This document shows positions 1 to 4,987 of a stretch of DNA of 11,908 nt, one piece after another. The position numbers and the translations under genes were made by a program. This DNA comes from DATKMP01 sp035541775 (GTDB lineage: Bacteria > Bacteroidota > Ignavibacteria > UBA10030). The stretch's first letter is position 1, and each line of letters starts with the position of its first letter. The stretch lies in contig DATKMP010000304.1 of assembly GCA_035541775.1 (NCBI GenBank), positions 1-11,908 of the forward strand, given 5' to 3'. The notes under the pieces are model-generated. The model had not been told where the DNA came from. It worked only from the letters and a program-made list of their open reading frames with translations, and made no database searches.

Positions 1-179
1 TTGGAGAAGCAGGAATTGCTATCGGAAGCTTCGGAAATGATATTAAACCATTTGTAGATCGTGTTCGAGAACTTTCCGAGATCATTGGCAAAGCAATTAG
101 GATCACTGAAAAGTTATTGCCTTCTTATTCTCCAATGATGCTTCCACCCAATGATTCAAATGACTCGGTGGCAACCTAA
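1..179 (+). CDS. C-terminal end of an unidentified protein (5' partial)
   Basis: An open frame enters from the left edge (codons in phase with position 3) and stops at TAA 177-179, giving the last 58 residues of a protein. The visible part begins GEAGIAIGSFGNDIKPF, continues through a charged, probably helical stretch (about residues 18-40), and ends in a Pro/Asn/Ser-rich tail. The start lies outside the window. I do not recognise the family, and no catalytic motif is visible in this tail. Confidence rests on the open frame reaching the edge and on protein-like composition only. Confidence 0.5.
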   Translation, partial: GEAGIAIGSFGNDIKPFVDRVRELSEIIGKAIRITEKLLPSYSPMMLPPNDSNDSVAT

Positions 180-331
180 CAACTTTAAAAAGGAAAAAGT
201 CAAGAGGATATAGTACACCGAAGTAGCCCCAAGGGCAGCACATTGTTCTTTACTATATTCATACGTCGTAACAGCACAACAGCACAGAGGTGCTTGAAGG
301 CAAAAGCCGTGATCTATCAGGAGGAACGTCA

Positions 332-364
332 ATGACGTCCAAACCACTTTACGGGTTCTCCTGA
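332..364 (+). CDS. possible 10-residue minigene inside a hairpin
   Basis: ATG at 332 follows AGGAGG with about 7 nt spacing and opens MTSKPLYGFS, stopping at TGA 362-364. The Shine-Dalgarno lies in the 5' arm (317-323) and the stop codon in the 3' arm (358-364) of a perfect 7-bp inverted repeat. The start codon lies in a second palindrome (ACGTCA A TGACGT, 327-339). This could be a leader peptide, a gene remnant or chance. No gene that it might control follows closely. Confidence 0.15.
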   Translation: MTSKPLYGFS

Positions 365-396
365 ACTGAAAAGCCGACACACAACACAAGGAATAA

Positions 397-483
397 ATGG
401 ATGAGACGCTGGAAAATGTTATTGCACGAAGTGCAATTCAAATTGAAAAACATGAAGATAATATTATCGGCACCGCAGCTTAG
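397..483 (+). CDS. possible small protein of 28 residues
   Basis: The frame opens at ATG 397 with AAGGA five bases upstream and stops at TAG 481-483. It encodes a hydrophilic, acidic peptide starting MDETLENVIARSAIQIEK. It could be a small gene, or the head of a gene decayed by a later stop, since it lies between a partial gene and a probable secreted orphan. I do not recognise it. Confidence 0.15.
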   Translation: MDETLENVIARSAIQIEKHEDNIIGTAA

Positions 484-516
484 CTCCAGTGCGTTATGTA
501 ACAGCTAATAATAAAT

Positions 517-909
517 ATGAAAACAATTATTTACATAAGTATGCTAATATCCTTTTCGATTGGTTATGCGCAACAAAATGCAGATACTTCCGAATGCAAA
601 CCCTGTCGAGAACATCCTCAAATTAATGGTCCTAAATTTGTTATTCGAGGCATTATGAGAATATGGAATGGAAATCCTTCTATACGAATCTCAAAGGTTG
701 GCACTCGAAGAATTCTCGGGGTTAGCGAAGGTAATTATTATAAAGAAGGTTATTGTAATATTCCTAAATTGCTTTTACAGAAGTTGAATTTAAAAAATAA
801 AATAATTGCTGATTTTGTTCTTTACCCATTTACAGATGATAAATCTGGTGTGATGCGATATGTGTGTGTTGATACAGCTTATAATATTAAAATAATACCG
901 GATGAATAA
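517..909 (+). CDS. small exported protein of unknown function
   Basis: The 130-residue product starts with a clear signal peptide: MKT, a hydrophobic core at about residues 4-16, and a likely signal-peptidase-I site after GYA (residue 18). The mature part has a CxxC pair (C27, C30) plus C80 and C117, which could form disulfides in the periplasm. Its core pattern is a FVIRG strand at 41-45, WNGNPSIRI at 50-58, GTRRILGV at 62-69, YPFTDD at 103-108 and GVMRYVCVD at 111-119. From memory this resembles a recurring family of small uncharacterised proteins, but I cannot name it. There is no Shine-Dalgarno; the start is preceded by an A/T-rich stretch, which is common in Bacteroidota. It appears to stand alone, and the palindromic repeat cluster begins 28 bases after it. 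A binding or cell-envelope role is possible but nothing shows it. Confidence 0.75.
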   Translation: MKTIIYISMLISFSIGYAQQNADTSECKPCREHPQINGPKFVIRGIMRIWNGNPSIRISKVGTRRILGVSEGNYYKEGYCNIPKLLLQKLNLKNKIIADFVLYPFTDDKSGVMRYVCVDTAYNIKIIPDE

Positions 910-936
910 ACTGTTGTCTATCCACTTTAAAAAGAG

Positions 937-951
937 TCCGCCAGTGGCGGA
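937..951. repeat. short palindrome TCCGCC-AGT-GGCGGA
   Basis: A perfect 6-bp inverted repeat with a 3-nt loop, first member of the palindrome cluster that follows the exported-protein gene. It is not followed by a T-run, so it is not an obvious terminator. Its form is that of a dispersed REP-type repeat. Confidence 0.55.
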
Positions 952-973
952 TAAATTGTTAAGGAAACGATGT

Positions 974-1022
974 AACCTTGTCAAAGTTTCCGGGATAAGG
1001 CAAAAAGAACTTTGACAAGGTT
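974..1022. repeat. perfect 15-bp inverted repeat, 19-nt loop
   Basis: AACCTTGTCAAAGTT at 974-988 is matched exactly by its reverse complement at 1008-1022. The loop (989-1007) is not symmetrical. Only four T residues follow the 3' arm, so intrinsic termination would be weak. The very long perfect stem without coding function suggests a small mobile palindromic element or a transcript-end structure of the upstream gene. Confidence 0.75.
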
Positions 1023-1030
1023 TTCACCCT

Positions 1031-1079
1031 CGTTCCCAAGCTCGCTTGCCCGCCGTTATTTTGGCGGGGTTTGGGAACG
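1031..1079. repeat. nested palindrome, first copy (CGTTCCCAA...TTGGGAACG)
   Basis: A 9-bp outer stem (1031-1039 with 1071-1079) encloses an inner GC stem CCCGCC/GGCGGG (1049-1054 with 1063-1068). The outer arm resembles a palindrome that, from memory, recurs between genes in many environmental bacteria. It shares the architecture of the second nested palindrome at 1139-1183. Confidence 0.65.
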
Positions 1080-1088
1080 CAACTGCTT

Positions 1089-1131
1089 GAAGCTCGGCTT
1101 CATAAATATTAACTCGGAAGCGGAGCTTCCG
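1089..1131. repeat. two small GAAGC-type hairpins
   Basis: GAAGC-TCG-GCTTC (1089-1101) is followed by CGGAAGC-GGA-GCTTCCG (1115-1131). Both are perfect short inverted repeats with 3-nt loops, and each contains GAAGC paired with GCTTC. They look like degenerate copies of one hairpin unit and fill the space between the two larger nested palindromes. Confidence 0.55.
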
Positions 1132-1138
1132 GCACCAA

Positions 1139-1183
1139 CGCTCCCAAACAGACCCGCCTGCCGGCAGGCAGGGTTTGGGAGCG
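1139..1183. repeat. nested palindrome, second copy, with GCCTGCCGGCAGGC core
   Basis: An 11-bp outer stem (CGCTCCCAAAC 1139-1149 with its complement 1173-1183) surrounds a perfect 14-base palindrome GCCTGCCGGCAGGC (1156-1169). Outer arm and layout match the copy at 1031-1079, while the core differs, as if one palindrome had been inserted inside another. Confidence 0.7.
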
Positions 1184-1363
1184 AGAAGAATATCTTTCAA
1201 GAAGTCGATAACCGTTTAGCACACAAATCATAATTTATCCTCCATTGCATCCCTCCGATCTCTTGGCTACATTTAAGGGAGAATGATTACCGGTGTAAAC
1301 GATATCGATACACTGCGCACACGGCGCTTATAATGTGTGCTTCGTAAGTAACGGAAATTTTGC
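1184..1363 (+). promoter_or_regulatory. leader region of the Crp-type gene with -10 box and inverted repeat
   Basis: A TATAAT hexamer at 1329-1334 lies 29 bases before the regulator start. It sits inside the inverted repeat GCACAC (1317-1322) / GTGTGC (1335-1340), which would be well placed as an operator. No convincing -35 hexamer is visible. TACCGGTGTA at 1288-1297 recurs with one change (TACCGGTATA, 2007-2016) before the next gene. Operator function is inference from position and symmetry. Confidence 0.35.
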
Positions 1364-1924
1364 ATGCTGCCACCCTACATTATAGAAACTGCCAAGGTAC
1401 CTTCTTCCGACGAAGAAAAAATCGGGCCATTGTTTAAGAAACATGTTTTTTCCAAAGGACATTTTCTTATCCGCGAAGGAACTATATGCAAGACACTTTT
1501 CTTTATCGATACAGGGCTGGTTCGTATCTACCGTACTACCGACGACGGCAATGAAGTGACTGCTTTTTTTATGGTGGAGCATAGCTTTGTGACGGCATTC
1601 GATAGTTTTTATAAAAGCACGCCGACAAAGTATAATTTTGTCCTCTTAGAAGATTCTGTTATTTATTCCTTACAGCAATCCGATCTGGAAACTATGATCG
1701 ATAAAAGCCATGCGCTGACAAAATTTATTTTCCATACTACATACGAACTGGCGGCTCGATTGACAGAATTACTTGCAAACGTAAAATTCCGGACGGCCGA
1801 AGAACGATACAGGAATTTACTGCGCGATTCCCCTTCTATCTTTCAGCGCGTTCAACTTAGTTACATTGCATCATACTTAGGCATCACCCCGGAAACGTTA
1901 AGCCGGATGCGGGCAAAAAAATAA
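1364..1924 (+). CDS. Crp/Fnr-family transcriptional regulator
   Basis: The 186-residue protein has an N-terminal cyclic-nucleotide-binding-type beta-roll (about residues 22-110; key stretch FLIREGTICKTLFFIDTGLVRIY at 34-56), a long dimer helix (about 111-140), and a C-terminal winged helix-turn-helix. The recognition region reads QLSYIASYLGITPETLSRMR (164-183), typical of the short Crp-like regulators of Bacteroidota. It has only one cysteine (C42), so no FNR-type [4Fe-4S] centre. The usual cAMP-pocket Arg-Ser segment is not recognisable, so the ligand, if any, is unknown. Length is normal for the family. The start at 1364 has only a weak ribosome site. The neighbouring FNR/DNR-like box (1944-1957) before the barrel gene suggests that this regulator may act on its neighbour. 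Confidence 0.88.
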   Translation: MLPPYIIETAKVPSSDEEKIGPLFKKHVFSKGHFLIREGTICKTLFFIDTGLVRIYRTTDDGNEVTAFFMVEHSFVTAFDSFYKSTPTKYNFVLLEDSVIYSLQQSDLETMIDKSHALTKFIFHTTYELAARLTELLANVKFRTAEERYRNLLRDSPSIFQRVQLSYIASYLGITPETLSRMRAKK

Positions 1925-1943
1925 TATTCCTGCTTTGCATTTC

Positions 1944-1957
1944 TTGATTTAGGTCAA
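1944..1957 (+). promoter_or_regulatory. FNR/DNR-like box TTGAT-TTAG-GTCAA
   Basis: TTGATTTAGGTCAA differs by one base from the FNR consensus TTGAT-N4-ATCAA and matches the DNR/Crp half-site pattern. The symmetric part extends to CTTGA-N6-TCAAG (1943-1958). Its centre lies about 101 bases before the barrel-gene start at 2052. An AT-rich CATAAT at 1995-2000 could be the -10, which would put the box near -55. It lies directly between a Crp/Fnr-type gene and the gene it may control. The assignment is by motif only. Confidence 0.5.
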
Positions 1958-2051
1958 GGATTCCTTCCTCCATTTCTTTTTACATTAGTAAGAGCATAAT
2001 TATCGATACCGGTATATGGAATCGTCATCACTTCACTATCAGGAGAAATGC

Positions 2052-2687
2052 ATGAAACACGCACAATGTATGAAAAATATCTACGCTTTCCTTTTACGAA
2101 TCATCGCCCTTGCCGTTTTCGTATCCGGAATACTCTGCATGGACGCGAGGGCACAATCATCGAACGACGATAGTGTATCCTATTGGCAGCTTAACACAGC
2201 ACAAGACCATTTCTGGGAACCTCAATGCCCGACTTCTCCTTCCATCAAGGATGGCTTGATGCTCTGGATGCTGCGGCAGAAGTTAACGGTGCAGGCGTAT
2301 CAAACCATTCTCAATTCGGAAATGAATCTGGATACCAAGAGCGCCGAAAAATTGCAATGTACCAATTACCTGCCGTTCCTCAACACGACCGATGTTCATT
2401 CTATAATCGGAACGCAATTTAGTACCTACGACATTGACGCTGAACAATCCGACAGCTTGCATAAATCCATCCAGCAGTTTTGGCTCTGGACAGCATGGCA
2501 GTATCGATACCAACAGTGGAATTTTAGTCTTACGACCGAAACATCATGGCGAAGCGATAAGCAGAATGCATATTCCACCATCGGTAATGAATGTATGATT
2601 CTTGCCTATATCGGATATGAATTGAATCCCGCATGGGATCTTATTTTTTTAGGGGGATATGAACAACGGCACATGGTGGAGAAGTAA
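2052..2687 (+). CDS. N-terminal half of a probable outer-membrane beta-barrel protein, cut by in-frame TAA
   Basis: I place the start at ATG 2052 because AGGAG (2041-2045) lies 6 nt before it; an earlier ATG at 2016 has no ribosome site and would lengthen the N-terminus before the signal peptide. The 211-residue product opens with a signal peptide (MKHAQCMKNIYAFLLRIIAL, cleavage likely after ARA). Then come helical stretches and alternating aromatic/polar strands (for example QFWLWTAWQYRYQQWNFSL) typical of membrane beta-strands. It ends at TAA 2685-2687 in the middle of the barrel pattern. The same frame is open on both sides of that stop and continues at 2691, so 2052-3176 reads as one 374-residue protein with a single nonsense codon. 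The type may be near the Bacteroidota DUF6268-like barrels (from memory). The stop could be a true mutation, a sequencing error, or a split gene. Confidence 0.6.
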   Translation: MKHAQCMKNIYAFLLRIIALAVFVSGILCMDARAQSSNDDSVSYWQLNTAQDHFWEPQCPTSPSIKDGLMLWMLRQKLTVQAYQTILNSEMNLDTKSAEKLQCTNYLPFLNTTDVHSIIGTQFSTYDIDAEQSDSLHKSIQQFWLWTAWQYRYQQWNFSLTTETSWRSDKQNAYSTIGNECMILAYIGYELNPAWDLIFLGGYEQRHMVEK

Positions 2688-2690
2688 GAT

Positions 2691-3176
2691 ATGCAACCGT
2701 TGTTTGGCTTGCAAGCACGATACCAGCCGTCCAGCAGGTTAAAACTGTTGTTCGGCGTACCGGTAGTTCTTGCAGCAGAATGGACCGCCTGTGAGAACAC
2801 CGATATCGGTATGGAATTCTTGTATACCACGGAATCGCTGTGCTATATCCGCCAGCGTCTATCGAATTCCGTCAGCATCTCCGCCCAATACCATGGGTCT
2901 TTGAATAACTCCGATGCAACATATTTTGAAAACAGCATCTACCATCAGGATAATAATCATCAGATTACCTACAATAATATTACATTTCTTCAGCATCAGA
3001 TTTTTGCAAGTATCGATTTAAAGTTATACAAAGATGTCGGATTCAGTATCGGTGCGGGATATAATCTTCGGAGCAACATGAGCTTATATAATAATACGAA
3101 CAAAGTACTAGATGGAATAAAAAGCAGTGACAACTTTTTTATTAATTGCAGCCTGCAGTTTGTACGCTTACAGTAA
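2691..3176 (+). CDS. C-terminal half of the same beta-barrel protein
   Basis: This frame begins one codon (GAT) after the TAA at 2685-2687 and is in phase with the upstream half. It has no signal peptide. Its 161 residues show repeated amphipathic strands (LFGLQARYQPSSRLKLLFGV, then SVSISAQYHGSL, IFASIDLKLYKDVGFSIGAG and a last strand near FINCSLQFVRLQ), as expected for the second half of an outer-membrane barrel. The opening stretch after the stop resembles the strand-turn-strand 'PLxGLxYxPxxxxxLxxxxP' of DUF6268-type barrels. GGAG about 9 nt before ATG 2691 could allow re-initiation, but a product without a signal peptide could not reach the outer membrane. It is therefore best read as the rest of an interrupted gene. 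Confidence 0.55.
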   Translation: MQPLFGLQARYQPSSRLKLLFGVPVVLAAEWTACENTDIGMEFLYTTESLCYIRQRLSNSVSISAQYHGSLNNSDATYFENSIYHQDNNHQITYNNITFLQHQIFASIDLKLYKDVGFSIGAGYNLRSNMSLYNNTNKVLDGIKSSDNFFINCSLQFVRLQ

Positions 3177-3260
3177 TTGACATGGCATGCATTCTTTGCC
3201 GATAGCCGAAAGAATTCTCTGGTCGTCGTGCAAGAATAAATTAATACTTATTTTTAATCC

Positions 3261-3308
3261 ACCACCCCTCACTCCCCTCCTTAGCAAGGAGGGGATGAAA
3301 GGGGTGGT
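3261..3308. repeat. nested palindrome ACCACCCC...GGGGTGGT
   Basis: The outer stem ACCACCCC (3261-3268) pairs with GGGGTGGT (3301-3308). The inner stem CCCCTCCTT (3274-3282) pairs exactly with AAGGAGGGG (3286-3294) over a 3-nt AGC loop. Palindromes of this form are, from memory, dispersed in many Bacteroidota-related genomes. Lying between convergent genes it could also end transcripts, although no long T-run follows on either strand. Confidence 0.7.
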
Positions 3309-3377
3309 TACCAAATACTCATAACAATAGCATGCAATAATTATTCTTTAACAAAATGGAGTAAAGCACTACGCAAC

Positions 3378-3406
3378 GCCGTCTCTGTGCGGGCAGCAGA
3401 GACGGC
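3378..3406. repeat. perfect 10-bp hairpin GCCGTCTCTG / CAGAGACGGC
   Basis: Arms 3378-3387 and 3397-3406 pair exactly over the 9-nt loop TGCGGGCAG. It lies at the 3' side of the convergent region. No T-run follows on either strand, so simple rho-independent termination is not supported; an mRNA-end or repeat role is possible. Confidence 0.55.
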
Positions 3407-3424
3407 TGGTACACAAGGAAGTAT

Positions 3425-3685
3425 TTATTTAGCAGGAGACGGCGGCGGTGTTTTGCCGTTTGGAAGCGAACGGATACCGCGAGACGAAAAAATTGACGCT
3501 GCTGAAGTAAAATGTTCATTCATGTTGTTTAGAACAACTGCCAATAATGTCATCAACCCTTTTTGAGATTGCAGCCAAATTTGGTGCGCGCGCTGTGGTC
3601 GCTTGTGCTGAACATATTCCCCCTCTAAGTTTCGCTGGCGAAAAGCAATCACGGGCGCATTACCGATTCCGTTGTTCGGTATCAA
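3425..3685 (-). CDS. doubtful hypothetical protein downstream of the peptidase gene
   Basis: An 86-residue frame that would start at TTG (3685), 8 bases after the peptidase stop codon, with no ribosome site. The composition is only partly protein-like and the end (TPPPSPAK) is low in complexity. Within it, AGAGGGGGAAT precedes an ATG in another frame that opens a 20-codon peptide, and the two frames could be joined by a shift at an AAAAAGGG run. This could be a decayed gene or a chance frame. I do not recognise it. Confidence 0.2.
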   Translation of the reverse strand: MIPNNGIGNAPVIAFRQRNLEGEYVQHKRPQRAHQIWLQSQKGLMTLLAVVLNNMNEHFTSAASIFSSRGIRSLPNGKTPPPSPAK

Positions 3686-3693
3686 ATATCGAT

Positions 3694-4902
3694 TTACTTT
3701 AGTATCGGCACGATGTGTTCCTGTATCGGCAATCCAGGGACAATGACTTCGTTCGTTTCGGAAATATACACATCGATCTCGCTGCGAATGCCAAAATCGT
3801 TACGCAGGTAAATTCCAGGTTCGATAGAAAACGACGTGCGTGGAAGAAGAATGCGTTCGTCGTGCGTTTCGAGATTATCCATATTCGCGCCTGTGCCGTG
3901 CACTTCTTCTCCAATGGAATGTCCCGTGCGGTGAACAAAATATTCGCCGTATCCTTTTGCAGCGATAAAATTGCGTGCGGCATCATCCACCTGAAAGCCG
4001 GAAATTGTTTTTCCCCGCTTGAACGAATCGCGCACAAATTGCAATGCCGCGTCGCGTCCGCCTTTCACGATCTGAAACACCGTTTCATATTTTTCCGGAA
4101 CGGATTCGCCGATAAAGCCCATCCACGTAATATCGGCATACGTGGAATGCGGCTCCTTTTTCTTCGCCCACAAATCGAGTAAGACCAAATCGCCTTTGTG
4201 CAGCGGCGAATGAATTTCCTTCGTGGGTTCATAATGCGGGTTCGCAGCATTGGCATTCACCGAACAATTCGGCGCATCGTCAGCAGTGATGCCGCGCCGT
4301 TCGAACTCCGAAACCATAAACTGCTGCACGTCGTACTCATGAATCGATGCACCGGCAAGAATATTTTTTTTGATGAAGCCGAACGCTGCATCGACGATTT
4401 CCCGCAGATGGTTTGCGCTTTCAAAGGCGCCGTTGCGCTGTTCGTCGCTCCACGTGGATTCAAAATGCTGGATAAGGTTTGCAGACGAAACAACTTCCAC
4501 GCCACAGCTTCGTACTAATTCGATTGTTCCCGCATCCACCGTGGTAATATACGGAATGGCGCACCGGGAAGAATATTCCATTGCAACTTTTTTTGTACCT
4601 GCAAGTAACGTTGTCAATCCTTCTTCCAACGATTTCCAGCTGAGGTACACAATTTTATTTCCAGGCAATGTATCCAAATTCCATTCTTCGATGCGATGGA
4701 CCAGCTTGCGCGGCTCGCCGTGTGCGGGAATAAAATAAAAGTAACGGCGCGTGCACATAATGTGCGGCGGCAAATCGAGAATGCGCGTGGCAAAGACATT
4801 GGAGTTGCGGAAGTTGTAGAACAGCCAGCCGTCCATCATTTCCTTTTGCAGCACCGCTTGAATATGTTGTATCATCTGCGGATAATTTTTTGATGCGTTC
4901 AT
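3694..4902 (-). CDS. M24-family metallopeptidase, Xaa-Pro aminopeptidase (aminopeptidase P-like)
   Basis: The product removes an N-terminal residue ahead of proline or hydrolyses Xaa-Pro dipeptides using two metal ions. The N-terminal creatinase-like domain spans about residues 8-150 and the pita-bread catalytic domain about 155-402. All five metal ligands are present: D243 (LLDLW), D257 (YADITW), H328 (HRTGHSIG), E361 (SIEPG) and E375 (RSEIDV). I choose ATG 4902 because AGGAG (4909-4913) sits 6 nt before it; an ATG six codons earlier (4920) has no such site. The 402 residues fit the family, and no signal peptide is visible, so it is cytoplasmic. A terminator at 4937-4968 separates it from the aminomutase operon, so it is probably its own transcript, though close by and on the same strand. 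PepP versus PepQ type cannot be settled by eye. Confidence 0.9.
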   Translation of the reverse strand: MNASKNYPQMIQHIQAVLQKEMMDGWLFYNFRNSNVFATRILDLPPHIMCTRRYFYFIPAHGEPRKLVHRIEEWNLDTLPGNKIVYLSWKSLEEGLTTLLAGTKKVAMEYSSRCAIPYITTVDAGTIELVRSCGVEVVSSANLIQHFESTWSDEQRNGAFESANHLREIVDAAFGFIKKNILAGASIHEYDVQQFMVSEFERRGITADDAPNCSVNANAANPHYEPTKEIHSPLHKGDLVLLDLWAKKKEPHSTYADITWMGFIGESVPEKYETVFQIVKGGRDAALQFVRDSFKRGKTISGFQVDDAARNFIAAKGYGEYFVHRTGHSIGEEVHGTGANMDNLETHDERILLPRTSFSIEPGIYLRNDFGIRSEIDVYISETNEVIVPGLPIQEHIVPILK

Positions 4903-4936
4903 TGTCTTCTCCTCGTTCATCTATGATCGACGACAA

Positions 4937-4968
4937 ATAAAAAAGCCCATGGAAACTTCCACGGGCTT
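4937..4968 (-). terminator. intrinsic terminator of the aminomutase operon
   Basis: On the minus strand a 12-bp stem (AAGCCCGTGGAA with TTCCATGGGCTT, one G-U pair) is followed by TTTTTTATTT. The mispair is a stable G-U only in minus-strand RNA and would be A-C in plus-strand RNA, so the direction is clear. It lies 19 bases past the kamA stop codon and about 35 bases before the peptidase start. Confidence 0.85.
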
Positions 4969-4987
4969 AATGTACATATTTCAACGG

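Larger units (their letters stand above)
180..516. other. 337-base gap with no firm gene
   Basis: Nothing longer than about 30 codons with a convincing start is visible. It holds two minigene candidates. One is a 10-codon frame at 332-364 (ATG...TGA) preceded by AGGAGG, which sits inside an inverted repeat (TCAGGAG 317-323 against CTCCTGA 358-364). The other is a 28-codon frame at 397-483 preceded by AAGGA. Neither resembles a known protein. The 120 bases before the exported-protein gene are AT-rich and could hold its promoter, but I see no clear one. Confidence 0.4.
3177..3693. other. 517-base gap between the barrel gene and the peptidase gene
   Basis: The gap contains a nested palindrome (3261-3308), a perfect 10-bp hairpin (3378-3406) and one doubtful minus-strand frame (3425-3685). 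No promoter or RNA gene is recognisable. Genes on both sides point into it (plus from the left, minus from the right), so it is a convergent 3' region where hairpins may act as terminators or mRNA ends. Confidence 0.5.

Noticed and set aside
937..1183. CRISPR array
   Set aside because: The repeats are unequal palindromes without regular spacing, and no cas gene is nearby.
1012..1233. 73-codon plus-strand frame between the exported protein and the regulator
   Set aside because: It is a translation of the palindromic repeats; there is no ribosome site and no protein-like pattern.
2685..2687. TAA as a recoded or read-through codon
   Set aside because: TAA is not a known selenocysteine or pyrrolysine codon and no recoding structure is seen; a nonsense change or sequence error is simpler.
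3715..4182. 155-codon plus-strand frame inside the peptidase gene
   Set aside because: It is antisense to a gene with all catalytic motifs intact; composition is that of a shadow frame.
3694..4902. Peptidase as a fifth gene of the aminomutase operon
   Set aside because: A strong, correctly oriented intrinsic terminator lies between it and kamA, so co-transcription is unlikely, although a related role is not excluded.
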